A DNA stretch of 64,000 nt from Opeltia flavorubescens (Eukaryota > Ascomycota > Lecanoromycetes > Teloschistales > Teloschistaceae), in the NCBI GenBank assembly GCA_000442125.1, contig KE546965.1:496001-560000 (forward strand), given 5' to 3'. A program made the translations under genes and the position numbers. Below the pieces are notes generated by a model. That model had not been told where the DNA came from. It saw only the letters and a program-made list of their open reading frames with translations, and did no database searches. Shown one piece after another: positions 46,382 through 58,269 of the stretch. Each line of letters opens with the position of its first letter. Positions within the stretch are counted from its first letter, which is position 1.

Positions 46382-47263
46382 CTACGGCAAAATCTCCTTC
46401 CCCTCCCAATCCCAACACCTCCCCCTCCCCTCCACCCCCAACCCCCTCACAACATCCACCAACCTCTCCGCCGAAAACTCCGCGCTAAACAATTTCTCAC
46501 TCTTCACATTCCCCCAGAACTCCTCACTCAACCCCGTCTTCACCGTCCCCGGATGCAGTCCCACACTCATCGCCTTCTCCCCCGCGCTCTGCCTCAGGTG
46601 CGCGTCGAAAGTCTTGACGAGCTGGTTCACGGCTGCTTTACTCGCGCGGTAGCTATACCATCCTCCGAGCTGGTTGTCGGAGATGGAACCCACGCGCGCG
46701 GACATGCAGGCGAAAACTGCCTGCTTAGGGAGCGGGGGCGGAGCGGATTGAGATCGAGATTGAGTAGCAGCAGGTGGCGGGGGGTATAGAGTTGTAGATT
46801 TCCGCGGAAGGAAAGGGGAGAAGTGTTTCATAAGCAGGAGGGGGCCAAGGGTATTGACTTTGAAAGTTTCAAGCGCGTATGCGTGGGAGATCTGGGAGGG
46901 GGATTTTTCTGGGTGGAGGATGCCGGGGAGGCAGAAGGCGAGGTGGAGATAGTGTGTTGAGGGGGGAAAGAGGGTACGGATGTGGGTGGTGGCACTGGTG
47001 ATGGTGGATTCGTCTATTGCGCGTTAGTATGGGCGATTCTTGGACAGATTGGCTGGGGACGAACCCGTCACATCGAGTTCGAGGACTGATAGTCTGTTTG
47101 GGTCAACGTCGAGACCTTTGAGGATTTTGTCTCTTGTGTCATCGACATTTGTCCTTGCGGTGGCCACCACCGGTAGATCGGTAGTGTTGAGGAGACGACG
47201 GGCCAACTGAAGACCGATGCCTCGTGAGGCCGGAGTTGTCAGAATCCATGGTGATGGAGCCAT
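46382..47263 (-). CDS. Short-chain dehydrogenase/reductase
   Basis: Two exons (47263-47065, 47013-46382) give 276 residues, a normal SDR length. The N-terminus has the dinucleotide-binding turn TPASRGIGLQLARRLL with the first beta strand WILTTP. LELDVTDESTIT is the adenine-contact strand, and the catalytic YRASK lies in GGWYSYRASKAAVNQLVKTF, preceded by the conserved Ser in CMSARVGSISDN. SVGLHPGTVKTGLS follows, as in the CsgA-like subgroup of SDRs. A Pro/Gln-rich insertion (TLYPPPPAATQSRSQSAPPPLP) lengthens a loop in front of the active site. The substrate is unknown. The donor is GTTCGT, less usual, but it restores frame and joins DVT to DES. Confidence 0.9.
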
Positions 47264-47652
47264 CGAATTCAGCGCAATTCAATGATGGCGCATGACTGGA
47301 TTCTAATAAGCAACCATTGCTTCTACAGAATAAACCCATCATCAAAGCTGTGAGGGTGGGGCAAGAGCAATGAAGTATGTGGATGTAGATCTGAAACCAA
47401 GATCGGTACCTGAATACAAGGCTGAACTAGCGTCCATTCTCTTGGCCACGGAAAGGGTAATGGCGCATATATCAAATGATTGCTTCCAGCTTCATGATCA
47501 GGAGAATAGTTAGCAGCCATATGATACCAGAATATATGGTTTCCTCAGCTGAAGGGAGATAAAACATTTCCACCGTTCCCATAATACCCCATGAATGCAG
47601 TCGCTCCTCGCTGGCTATGCTGAACACGTAAGACAAACAACAATGACCATGA
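47264..47652. other. SDR promoter and mrs2 3' flank
   Basis: About 390 bases between two genes on the same strand. Nothing recognisable. Confidence 0.5.
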
Positions 47653-49416
47653 TCACCGTCTCCTCTCTCTTATAAGATCAACCTTCTCCATAGCCATGCC
47701 ACCACGCCCTCTGGTTGAACCCATTTGGGCTTCCTTGATCCGCTTCAGCCTGTCCGTCCTGGACTCTCCTGGTAAAGGAGGCGCAAGGTCAATATGTCTC
47801 CAATTACCGCGACTGTGACCGCCATGCTCTCCCCACATGCTGACTCGTTGCACCTTGTGAAGCTTCTTCAGTCCGTAGGTGCACACTATAGCAGCGAAGA
47901 TAAAGGACCATGCAGTGGCGCCAAAGAAGCCAAAGTCGGACTCTTCGATGAAATTCTTGAGGTTCATGCCATACAGACTAGCAATGAAGGCACCTGAACC
48001 AATCCCAAGCGTACCGATACTAAATTTTATGTCTAAAAGCATTAATGAATTTCGGTTGGCATCTAGAATTGCTTTGACGCTTTCTATCGTCAGCCCATGA
48101 TCTATCAGTTGCAAGAATCGGAAACTCACATTTCCTCCGTATTACGGATGTTACTGACAAGGTTTCCGCTTACTTGGACGATTTCATCGCATACCTTATG
48201 GTAGGATTCGAGCAGCATCTCCACTTCGGTATGGTCATCTTCCTCCCTGACTTTACCTTGAGCCCTTTCGGAGAGATACATGGACACAAGATCATCGTCC
48301 GCATCCAGAACATCGTCAATGGCATCCCTTACGAGCCTGGCTTTCTGCTCGAATGTGCCAAGCTTTTTCGAGTAGATCAGTAAGTGCCGTAGTTTATCCC
48401 GATCTATGTCTTCCTCTAGCTCTCTTAGTACTCGTACCACGGGCTCTGAAACTCCTTCGAACTCTGTCTCGAGTCCAGAAGTGACGCTGATTAGGACGGC
48501 CTCAAGGGCACGAAATTCGTAAGGCAAACCTGTTGCCTGAGGTGACGACTGCTTCTGTGCCAGTTTCCCTTGCAGGTCGTACATGAAGACCGACTGGGCG
48601 TAAGAATCTGTCGTCCCATAGGCGTCCAGCACCAGGACTCGATCGCTTTTGATCAACACCCTCAGATGCATAAGATTGATGAGGATAGCCGAAGGTCGCA
48701 CGAGGATGTGAGGAAGAAGGGAGGAATCGATTTTTCGAAGGTCTCGTGGGAGAAGTCCATACTATGGTGATAATTAGCAACTTTTGAACCCATGATGTGT
48801 TGCGCATTCTCCGTACTTTGGCAATTAATTCTGATTTCTTGAACTCGCCATTCACAAGTGTAACATCTCCGTTCTCATTGATTTCGGTGCACCGTAACCT
48901 CAACTCATTTGCGGCCTTCCCCGCCTTGCTCCTTCCAAGCGAAGTCCCACCAGCATCATCCAAAAAACTTGGAAGAGACGGAGACTCTTCTGCCGTCAAT
49001 GCTGGATCTGCTCTCCGTCTTTTCTCCCATAGCCTGCGTAGAAAAGGCTGTTCATCTGTTGACGCATAGCGCTTATGGTATTGACTTCCACGTCGGATTG
49101 TTCGAGGATTTGTTACAGCATGAGAAGTGCTGGTAGTAGAATGCCCACTGCGTCGTGAGAGTTTGAGGAAATCAAGATTCAATAGAGAAGCTTGAAGCGT
49201 TTCCCTACAGCGATGGTCTGGATCCAATTCCTTGGATAAGGAAGGCAGCCCGTTTAGTGGAATGCGCCTTGGGAATACCGGTGGTTTTCGAGGAGGAAAG
49301 CAGCGCTCTGGGCCAGCGTTGGACGAGAAAAACCACAAGTCCTCCGCTTGAGATTTCAAGAACCGTAACAAATTACGAGAAGGCACAGGGAGATGGATTC
49401 CAGGGGCTGCACACAT
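47653..49416 (-). CDS. mrs2: Mitochondrial inner-membrane magnesium channel Mrs2 (CorA family)
   Basis: Three exons (49416-48817, 48761-48130, about 48079-47653) give 552 residues. The long Arg/Ser/Pro-rich N-terminus (LSRRSGHSTTSTSHA...) suits a mitochondrial targeting sequence. The core starts at LRCTEINENGDV and continues with YGLLPRDLRKIDSSLLPHILVRPSAILINL, LPYEFRALEAVL and LLESYHKVCDEI, all Mrs2 hallmarks. The second junction uses an AG inside AGAAAG and gives TEEIVKAILDANRNSLMLLDIKFSI, exactly the expected family sequence. The first membrane helix ends in the selectivity motif YGMN (about 447-450). After the loop with ESDFGFFGAT comes the second helix (WSFIFAAIVCTYGLKKLHK). The positive tail lies in the matrix. 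Mrs2 makes the main Mg2+ entry route into mitochondria and supports group II intron splicing. Confidence 0.95.
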
Positions 49417-49779
49417 CGCATGTTTGGGATGGTCTGTTTGAAGAAGCTGCTAAATCATAGTCATAATTTTGTCCAGGAAGAATTCCGCGCTTCATGATTC
49501 GGCGGTCATTCCCCACTAACCAAATCGGGTCACTTTGATAGCACATGCAAGGTTTGACAACTAGATGTATATATTCATTGCGAGATAGACTTGATTGGTA
49601 TGACTTCTTGTCAAGACGCGACTTCACTGCAGCATCGAAGTCTCGACACGCTGCCATGCCCCATTTTCCGTTGCACCGACGCTATGCAATTAAAGCGAAA
49701 CATATGAGAGCATTGATAACAAGTCCAGCTTTGATCGTTCCGAGCTAACAGCATGCTGCAAAGTCTTGTGAATCCCATC
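49417..49779. other. Intergenic region between mrs2 and the WASP gene
   Basis: About 360 bases holding the mrs2 5' flank and the WASP 3' flank. No gene recognised. Confidence 0.5.
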
Positions 49780-51865
49780 TTATTTCCGTTTCGGAGTATC
49801 GTCCCAATCGTCATCCTCGTCTTCATCATCTGTGACCCTGTTAGATACCTATAAATTTCCTAGAACGGTCGATACTTACCGCTTGCGCTGACTTTCTTAT
49901 TTCTCTGGCTTAAGGCTGCCGCCAAAGCATCCGCGAGGCCACCGCCTCCGGCAGGAGCTGGAGGGGCATTTGCTGCGCCAGACTGACCATCTGCAGATGC
50001 ACCAGGTACCGCTGCGGCGCTTCGATCCCTCTTCTCCGACTCACTGACCTTCTTCAACTTCCCCCCACCAATACCTCCACTGGCACGAATTGAAGCCAAC
50101 ACATCTTCCTTGCCACCAGCAGGTTTCGGCAAGGGCGGTGCATTCGGCGTTTCACGACCAGGTGGTAACGGAGGTGGAGGAGGGCCACTTGACGAAGGCA
50201 TCGGCGGTGGTGGTGGAGCACGGCCTGCAGAGGGGGGAAGAGGTGGTGGTGGCGGAGCTGCAGAGGCTGGTAATGGTGGAGGAGGTGGTGGAGCGGTAGA
50301 TGAGGGTGCGCTTGGGACAGGTCTTTGACCTGTTGGCAATGGCGGAGGCGGCGGAGCGGCCGGTGTATTTCTTGGCTCGGGAAGCGGCGGCGGAGGTGGA
50401 GGACCTGGTATAGATGGAGCAGGCGCACTTGGCGTTTTGGGTGGTAGGGGGGGTGGAGCTGCTGAGGCAGGTGGTACAGCGTGCCCATGTGAAGTATCCC
50501 GAGGTGGCGGTCGCGGTGACGATTGCTGGTGATTCCGGGCTGGAGGCGGCGGAGGTGCTGCGGCTGGAGTTCTTCCTCCTTGGAAGGGAGGTGGAACGCC
50601 AAACTTCGGCTTTGAGTCCGCCTCGTCATCCACAGGGGTCTTAGGAGGCCTTGGTGGGGGAGGTGGCCCAGGGTTTGCAAGGTTGGACGATGCTCGCGGT
50701 CGAGTTGGAAGTGTCGGAACTGGAGCGTGCGCGTATTTGCCTGCATCCGCAATGGGTGGGGGTGCTCTAAATCTGGGTCTTGGAGGGGATGGTGTTCGTT
50801 GCGGCGACTCTGGCGGCGATTCTTGCTGGGTTAGCGACAGCCGTTGGCTATCGGGACGGCTTCTCCTCGTTGGAGGAGGAGCTGGGGGTGGACCACGTCT
50901 CGACGAGGATGTACTGCCCGTATGTTGAGGGCTTATTGATTTCATTCTTCCAGGTGGTGCTGCTGGTGGAGGTGGAGGGGGAGCTTTTCCTCTACGATCA
51001 TCTGCTGTAACGTCACTGACTTCATCATGCAGTCCATCCGCCAATTCAGCTGCTTTCTTCTGCTCAATGTATTCTTTAATAAAATCCGAGTTCTCTTCGA
51101 TTTGATCCTCGGTTATTCCCATTTCAAGCAATTCACCGAGGATCCCTCTCCAGGAGGGGTCCACATCATCCATAGCATGATGTTGCTCGCGTTGAGGACT
51201 GTTCCTCGTCAAAGTGGGAGTCTCGCGAGGAGGATGAACGGACGGTGGTGGGGGCGGAGGAGGAGGTTGTGAAACATGAGGCGCCGAGGACGAGCGTTGA
51301 CCGTGCAGAAGACCTGATAATCCACCGAATCTGCTGTGCGATTTGCCATTGATTTGCGGTGTCGCAGATGGCTGTGGACCAAGACCTTGAAAAGGAGTTG
51401 CCCTTGTGCTTTTACTTGCATTCTTTTCCCTCTCGTCCATTTTTTTCTTGAACTGCTTGGCCTCCTTTTCGTCCACAAAAGAAAGCCCCCCCAAGCAATC
51501 CTCGAGTTCAAAAGAATGAAAAAATGTTCTATCCTGGTTATAGTAAAATGGATCATAGATTTCTTGGTCCCATAGCACACCGCGGTTGGAACCCTGCAAG
51601 GGCGATCAGCGTGCGTCGGATACATATTAGGAATACTCATGATTGCAAGACATACCGAAACATCTACCATTTTAATCCAGAAGGTGTTCCCCACAAGATC
51701 GTTTGCGAGAACTACAGCGCCTTGCAGGCCTGTATAAACCCATCGCTGCCTATTTGGGTAAGCTACATAGAGTCGCGCAACGGCAACAGCTTGGATCTTG
51801 TTGGCGGGCTTAGGGACAGTCCTCTTGACAGTTTCCTTGTCATTGTCGGACAGAACCGACGGCAT
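49780..51865 (-). CDS. las17: Wiskott-Aldrich syndrome protein homolog (Las17/Wsp1), actin nucleation promoter
   Basis: Three exons (51865-51656, 51593-49880, 49829-49780) give 657 residues. Residues 1 to about 115 form the WH1 domain (MPSVLSDNDKETVKRTVPKP, VARLYVAYPNRQRWVYTGLQGAVVLANDLVGNTFWIKMVD, SFELEDCLGGLSFVDEKEAKQFKKKM), which binds WIP/verprolin. A Pro-rich middle to about 560 has many runs of five or more Pro for SH3 proteins and profilin. Near 567 is a WH2 helix (EDVLASIRAS..., then KLKKVSESEKRD), followed by the central region GGLADALAAALSQRNKK. The last exon adds the acidic end DDEDEDDDWDD, with the Trp that contacts Arp2/3. The protein switches on Arp2/3 at endocytic sites and hyphal tips. 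The terminal exon (50 nt) was chosen with acceptor GTCACAG because this keeps frame and yields the acidic tail. Confidence 0.96.
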
Positions 51866-52263
51866 GTTCAATCAGCTGTAAGCCTGGAGATCGTGTATGT
51901 TGACAATTCGCAAATTTTGACGGTAAGCTGTATATGATCGAATCCACAAGCACCGGCGTTTGTCGTTGATGAGTTGGGTAAACACATGAGTAGTTCAGAC
52001 TATTCGATACGAATTCCGCAATGGATGCCCTCGTCCCAGTCGATGTTCGTAATGAATGAATTATTGAACTTGAATTTGAGGTCCATTGCAAATGGCGCTA
52101 TTACGATGCCAAGAGATGTTTCGTAAGCGGCGGAGGCGGGTTTCATAAACACAGCCGCAGGTCGACGCAGATTAATTTTCCTCATACCCTACCTCCGAGT
52201 TTCTCTCCACAATAAACGGAAAAGACACGAGCCTTATCAAAGTAATTTTACATAACCTACAAT
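51866..52263. other. Divergent promoter between WASP and the small acidic protein
   Basis: About 400 bases with no gene recognised. Confidence 0.5.
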
Positions 52264-52609
52264 ATGCCTCATCACCCCTCGGAGGAAGAAGCTCCCAGCG
52301 GTATCTACGAAAAGGTGGCCAAGGACCCATCTTCTACGACTGAATCCACAGCGTCCGATCACGAAACTCATCATAACGAACATGCTCCTGAAGCAACTTC
52401 TAAAGCTTCAGCCCAAGACTTTCAGAGCAAGGGTCCGCAAATTCCAATGAGCATGGACGGTACGCTACCTCTCCTGCCAATTGCTATCATCTTAGGTACC
52501 CCAAACCTAACTGAGAACAATTACTGACTGAACCCATCCTCCAGATATGCCACCTAAATCAAGCAAAGAGGAATTGAAAGCAAGAGCAGAAGAATTGAAC
52601 AAGGAGTAA
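52264..52609 (+). CDS. Small acidic fungal protein, 86 aa, unknown function
   Basis: Two exons (52264-52459 and 52545-52609), joined across a consensus intron (GTACGC...CTCCAG), give 86 residues: MPHHPSEEEAPSGIYEKVAKD, a Ser/Thr/His/Glu-rich middle, then MPPKSSKEELKARAEELNKE. The protein is acidic and probably disordered, with a helical C-terminus. Support comes from the good intron, phase conservation and a protein-like charge pattern. No domain is recognised. It is divergent from WASP. Confidence 0.6.
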
Positions 52610-53082
52610 GCTTGAAAAGAGTACTCTACGCTACCTTTATTTGGCTGCTTCTGCTTCATGAGGAGACATGGATTTGCAGAGCGATTAAACATATGGGGCG
52701 ATTGAAAGAGAGTCTTTCGAATGACATGTCTTAATATGTTTTTGGATGCATATTCGTGGCGCTTATTCGAAAGACACGGTTCGTACGACATAGGCATGGC
52801 AAGGTGGACACAGATTTCAATACCAATCTATTGACCCGGAAATGGTTCTCAACGCTTCGTGTGCCAGTCTCTTGCCTATCTAGACCTTCCTCCAATACTT
52901 CGATCTCGCCCGTTCTGGTGTCATACCTCACTGACTGTTTAATACTGTCGTAATTCTCGTCCTCCCGAGGTACCCCTCCGACCCCACTAGACGGCGATAG
53001 GGCGGAAATAAGGCACGGTCTCAATCCTTACTCCACGCGCTTGTCTTGACGATGCTCGAGGTTCTAATGAAAGTTCGTTCAG
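52610..53082. other. Intergenic region with a protein-like minus-strand frame
   Basis: About 470 bases upstream of rad1. On the minus strand 52731-53024 an open frame of 97 codons has a protein-like stretch (VPREDENYDSIKQSVRYDT and after it EIEVLEEGLDRQETGTRSVENHF) but no ATG before that stretch. See findings. Confidence 0.4.
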
Positions 53083-56000
53083 ATGACCAACGAGAGTGGA
53101 AACCCTCCAGTGAAGCTCTCTCTGCCCCTTGAATATCAGCAGGATTTATTCAACGAGCTCAGGTGCGCAGCTCGCAGCTATCGAAGAAGGTAGTAAACTT
53201 ATGATGCTAGAACTGAAGATGAGCTCGTCTTGCTGGCGCGTGGACTTGGTCTTCTACGTGTTGTCATCAACCTACTACACTCATACGATGCTGCCGGTAA
53301 CAATCTGATCGTAGTAGTCGGAGCGGATGACAGGGAAAATGGCTGGATTGGCGAAGGTATGCAACTACGACATGTATGTGAACTTGGTGCTAATTTATAA
53401 AGTATAGCACTGGCAGAACATGCGGCGGTCAGCAAGTCGCCCATGGCCCGTGGCCTCAGCCAAGTCAATACAGATGCTATGAGTGTTGGAACGAGGTAGT
53501 CGGATATGTCCGTGATCGGTCATGACTCGAGGCTGAACAGCCTCAGGGAGAAAATGTATTCCCAAGGAGGCATATTCAGCATCACGTCTAGGATACTGGT
53601 TGTCGATTTGTTATCGAGTAAGATGAAGTCCTCGATAGGGCTGTCTGTTGGCTTACCGTTCAGAGCTATTGAACCCCGAGACTATCACTGGCCTAGTCGT
53701 CCTGCACTCTGAGCGGTACGTGGGACATGTTACTACTATAACCAACCTTAAGCTGATCATATTCAGCATTGTTGCAACATCTATCGAAGCGTTCATTATC
53801 CGTATCTATCGTCAGATGAACAAGGCCGGTTTTCTCAAAGCCTTTTCAGATAACCCAGAACCTTTCACGACGGGCTTTGCACCATTGGCAAGCATGATGC
53901 GCAACCTTTTTCTCAGAAAGCCGTCGCTGTGGCCGCGCTTTCATGTTACCATTGCAAAATCATTGGAGGGACGCAAGAAGGCTGAGGTTATTGAACTTGA
54001 AGTACCGATGACCGACGGCATGAAGGATATTCAGAACGCAGTTCTTGAATGTGTAGAAGTCAGTATAGGAGAGCTTCGCAAAGCAGATACCGGGTTAGAG
54101 CTTGATGACTGGACGCTCGATAGCGCTCTGCACAGGAGTTTCGACGTTATAATTAGGCGACAGCTGGATCCTATCTGGCACCGTGTGAGCTTCAGAACTC
54201 GGCAGATTGTGAATGATCTCACTGTACTACGGAGCATCCTGCAGTAAGTGATTATAAGCCCGGCTTTGTTCGATCGCTCATTTGATACCAGTGCTCTCCT
54301 TACTTACGATGCAGTCTCTTTCAATAAGTATCTTGATACTATTCTCGCTGCTCACCAGCCACCTCCAGGCTCTACACGCCAAAATCAATCACCATGGCTT
54401 TTTCTTGATGCTGCGAACACTATCTTCGAAACCGCAAAAAGAAGGGTGTATTCTGGAAAGGCTGCAGAGGACGAAACAGCGGCTTCCTCAGGAGCCCTTC
54501 CAGACTCGTTGCGCGCTGTCTTAGAAGAGCAGCCCAAATGGTCTCTGCTCGCGGAGGTATTGGACGAGATTGAGCGTGACAGCTATCTGAATCAAGTGCC
54601 ACGTGATGACTCAAACGGTACTATCCTTGTCATGTGTTCGGATCAAGGCACGTGTGCTCAGCTACGGGAGTACTTGCAAAATATGCATATCCATGCCACA
54701 GAGGACACCCAAAACGAAGATGAAGAACCAAGGCCGTCAGCGATTTTCATGATGCGCCGGAAACTGTGTAAGTATCTCGATTGGAAGAAAGACTTTGCCC
54801 GTGTCAGCGCCTCTCTCTTCGCGGAAAATCAGAAGGTCTTGGACGGATTTACTGATCAACGAGGGAACGCGAATGGCTACCGAGGGAGAGGACCTCCGAA
54901 TAAGAGGCGTCGAGTGAGAGGTGGTGCAGCAGCAGCTGGTGCAGGTCGGCCTGTCAACAGCAGTCTCCAAATGGCGGAAGACAAAGAGTCGCAGGTTGCT
55001 TCTCTGATGGCAGACATTCAACCCACAGAAACCGATGCAATGCGGAAGGATGAGGTTGCTGTGGACGATCTAGATGACATGGAAGATTACTTTGAGTTGT
55101 ACGAGATGAGAGACCTACTCGTAATCCATCCATACGATGGGGACATGGATGAACATGTCCTCGAAGAAGTACGTCCGCGATATGTGATCATGTACGAGCC
55201 CGACGCTGCATTCATCCGAAGAGTCGAGGTATACCGAAGCTCTCATGAAGATCGTAACATCCGCGTCTACTTCATGTACTACGGAGGTTCTGTCGAAGAG
55301 CAACGGTATCTTAGTGCCGTAAGAAGAGAAAAAGATGCCTTTACGAGGCTCATCAAAGAAAAAGGGGTAAGGCGGTACTTATGCATCAATGGAATCACGC
55401 TGACAGGAATGTCGTTCTTAGAATATGGCTGTCACGCTCACCCTCGATGGCGCTGCTCCTACAGACCCACAAGAACAATTTCTCCGCACCGTCAATACCC
55501 GTATCGCTGGCGGTGGCCGCTTAGCCGCTACTGCCGAACCTCCTCGCGTCGTTGTTGATGTCCGCGAGTTTAGGTCTTCCCTACCCTCTCTTCTCCACGG
55601 TCGCAGCATCGTCGTCGTTCCTTGCATGCTCACGGTTGGTGACTATGTCCTAACTCCCACCATTTGCATCGAACGTAAATCCGTCCGCGATCTCGTCTCC
55701 TCTTTTAAAAATGGACGCTTATTCAATCAAGCCGAGACAATGTTACAACATTACAAACACCCAATGCTCCTAATTGAATTCGATCAGAACAAAAGCTTTA
55801 CGTTGGATCCATTCGCAGATAACTCATTTGAGAAAACCATAAAGAGCGCAGATGACTCAAAAGACTTGCAGTCCAAAATTGTCCTCCTAACCATCGCATT
55901 TCCCCGACTTAAAATCATCTGGTCCTCGTCACCGTATCAAACTGCTGAAATCTTCGCTGAGTTGAAGAACAAGCAGGAAGAACCGGATCCTATCAAGGCG

Positions 56001-56243
56001 GTCCAGGTCGGGTTAGGGCAGGGTGAGGATCCGTACGAGCAGCAGAGTTTCAATACGACGCCTCAGGATATGCTACGAGCCGTGCCTGGGGTGACGGCAA
56101 AGAACGTCATGAGGTTAATCCTGGAGGTCGCAGATTTGAGGGAGATAAGTAACTTGGGCGAGACAGAGCTGGATGTCATGGTGGGAGGAGAAGCGGGAAG
56201 GCAGATTCATAGGTTTTTCAACCGAAGCGTCTTAGACGACTGA
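53083..56243 (+). CDS. rad1: Rad1/XPF structure-specific endonuclease
   Basis: Eight exons (53083-53162, 53211-53356, 53408-53495, 53541-53617, 53664-53715, 53767-54243, 54292-55366, 55422-56243) join in frame to 938 residues. With Rad10/ERCC1 the enzyme cuts 5' of DNA lesions in nucleotide excision repair and trims flaps in recombination. The degenerate helicase-like N-terminal half shows LPLEYQQDLFNELR, GIFSITSRILVVDLLS, NPETITGLVVLHSERIVATSIEAFIIRIYRQ and LLTYDAVSFNKYLD. The nuclease domain holds VVVDVREFRSSLPSLLHGR, then the metal-binding ERKSVRDL (about 748) and SFKNGRLFNQAETM. The C-terminal double helix-hairpin-helix is MLRAVPGVTAKNVMRLILEV plus LREISNLGETEL. Six of the introns are 44-53 nt. 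The fifth exon is only 52 nt. All junctions preserve phase and recover family sequence. Confidence 0.97.
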
Positions 56244-56600
56244 AAGCGCCTTTGCTTGGAGAATGAGGAACAAGAAATGGATAGGGTCATCGCCGGAGAA
56301 TTCCAGTCATATGTGCGCGATCAGGCCCAGATCCCCATCTGGAGGAAATAGAATTCAAAATTTTGAATAATAAATCATCTTCTTTCCCAAATTCCGTATT
56401 TACTGAAATCAGACATTTCCCTACATCGCTGCCGAAGATCTACGACCACGATGCTCCAAACAATGATCTCCCCAACGCCATTCATGAATACTTGGATCTC
56501 TACGCCTCGTGGACTTCATGGCCAACATGCTTTGCTTAACCACCGACTGCTTTTTGAGGACAAGAAGGAATCTTTGATTAGGAGCGAAATGTAGGTTTCC
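56244..56600. other. Intergenic region between convergent rad1 and eIF1A genes
   Basis: About 360 bases of 3' flanks. Nothing recognised. Confidence 0.5.
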
Positions 56601-57411
56601 TCAAATCTCATCCACGTCAATATCCTTGTCATCGCTACTGCCGTCTCGGTCTTCGTCGAATTCCACATTGTCATCCACGCCTTCGTGTCCGTATCTGTAG
56701 AAAGAAAATCCATGTCAGCTTGTTATATCAATCCAGCAGGGTCTCGGATCGTCCACGATAATTTCATCTTTGTCCGCAAAGGCCCCCCCTCTCTTGGACT
56801 CTTCTCTTCTGAATTATGGCATTTTCCCCGTTCCACAAGTGATAAGCGAAGTACGAAACATAATGCAACATACGTATCCGTCTCATTAATCTTCGCGCTC
56901 TCCGGTAACTCCCCATATGCCTTCAGACTCCTCGCCTCATCTGCACTATACTTCAATATCACATCTCCCTTCTCGTCTTGGTAATCTCGTAGAGAGAGCA
57001 ATATGATATCGCCTTGATTGATCCAGACTTTTTTGCGCAGTTTGCCGCGGATGTGTGCAAGCCGTTTTTCGCCGTCGAAGCAAAGGGCCTCGAGGCGGCC
57101 ATTGCCCAGCATCTTGAGGACTTGTGCATACTCTGTTGCAGAAAGGGTAATTAGCGAATGTCGTTCGCGACTTCCCGCAGGCAAAGGAAGGGGGCGATCG
57201 AGCGATGTATCACGAACCTTGGCCTTCTTCCTTGAAAGTTAATTCTCGTTTTTCGTTGTCGTTTTCGTTCTTTCCTCTACGTCGATTTTTACCACCCTAG
57301 ATTTTTTTAAACCATTGTTAGTGAATGCCGTACGAAGGGATAATGCCAGAGACTATAGAGTCATCCATAGTCTCATGGTGGAATATGTACCTTCCCCTTA
57401 TTCTTGGGCAT
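56601..57411 (-). CDS. tif11: Translation initiation factor eIF1A
   Basis: Four exons (57411-57391, 57296-57218, 57132-56874, 56694-56601) give 150 residues. eIF1A binds the ribosomal A site and promotes scanning and start-codon selection. The basic N-terminal tail [20 protein letters not shown] is followed by [86 protein letters not shown], the OB fold and its helix. The acidic tail ([21 protein letters not shown]) ends with the family's conserved DIDVDEI, which binds eIF5B. The seven-codon first exon and the 179-nt third intron are the structural features of note. Confidence 0.97.
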
Positions 57412-57819
57412 AGCGACCTTTTCCCTTGGGCTTTATGCGTGTATTTGATAAGAGCGGTACGAGGTAAATTTCTGGAAGTATGAATCTCTAGGGATGAATA
57501 CTGGTACGGAACAGCGTAGAGAGCGAAGAACGATCAATTTTATAGCGGGGCAATGAAAGAAGAATAACAGATGTGGGGCGAAGTGGGTGGTGACTAAGCG
57601 ATGGGTTTTGCCGTTTCTAGCCAAATCGCAATAAGAAATAATTTTGCTCTTAAAAACGCGGTCTACATTTGAATCATGAAGAAGCTATTGAACATTTATG
57701 TGACCGCTTCTTACCTCTTACTTTACCACATTAAGCCTCAACATGCTCATTGAATTCATCGTCAGAGCAGGTTCGCCGGTGAAGTTTGGCAACATCATTC
57801 TCGGCTTCTTTTGAATGCT
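57412..57819. other. Divergent promoter between eIF1A and the small gene at 57820
   Basis: About 400 bases without a recognisable gene or element. Confidence 0.5.
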
Positions 57820-58269
57820 ATGCGTTATGCGCTCCCACGCAGCTCTCTCTTCTCAGTATCCTTCCACCCCAATGCTTATTACCCTTCCTGGCCGATGCAA
57901 TGCATCCTCGCCGATCGTACACACGTCCTGCGCCCACTAGTCCTTTCCCGCACGGAATCGCATCCCAGAAAGGGTCTCTGGGTTCGTGTTAATGCGAATA
58001 GCATTGGTGCTAAAGCGGTTGTACGAAGGTGGGCAAGCAGGAGAGTGCAACAGGCAGTGAGAGCGGAATTCGCTGCGAGGGGCCTGAATATTGATGGAGC
58101 CGGCGCAGGCAAAGAACGGTACGGGGTCAACGGGACGATGGAGGTGTATGTGCGACAGCCGAGTTTGGGGGCGAAATGGCATCACCTCAAGGCAGAAATG
58201 GGTCGAGTAGTGGATGCTGTGATACAGACAGCCGAAGTACAAAGGAACAGGGTGAGAAGGGTAGGATGA
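57820..58269 (+). CDS. Small conserved-looking fungal protein, 149 aa, unknown function
   Basis: One exon from the ATG at 57820. The N-terminal 45 residues (MRYALPRSSLFSVSFHPN...) are hydrophobic and basic, could be a mitochondrial presequence, and are the least certain part. The rest reads like a compact domain: GLWVRVNANSIGAKAVVRRWASRRVQQAVRAEFAARGLNIDG, then GTMEVYVRQPSLGAKWHHLKAEMGRVVDAVIQTAEVQ. The pattern of an RRW..RRV basic helix between strands recalls RNA-binding folds such as bacterial RnpA, but the likeness is weak. I have seen similar uncharacterised ascomycete proteins and know no function. Codon use and lack of stops over 450 bases support coding. Confidence 0.6.
   Translation: MRYALPRSSLFSVSFHPNAYYPSWPMQCILADRTHVLRPLVLSRTESHPRKGLWVRVNANSIGAKAVVRRWASRRVQQAVRAEFAARGLNIDGAGAGKERYGVNGTMEVYVRQPSLGAKWHHLKAEMGRVVDAVIQTAEVQRNRVRRVG

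Noticed and set aside
49860-51272. Several Gly/Val-rich and Leu/His-rich frames overlapping the WASP gene in other frames
   Set aside because: They are out-of-frame readings of the polyproline-coding repeats.
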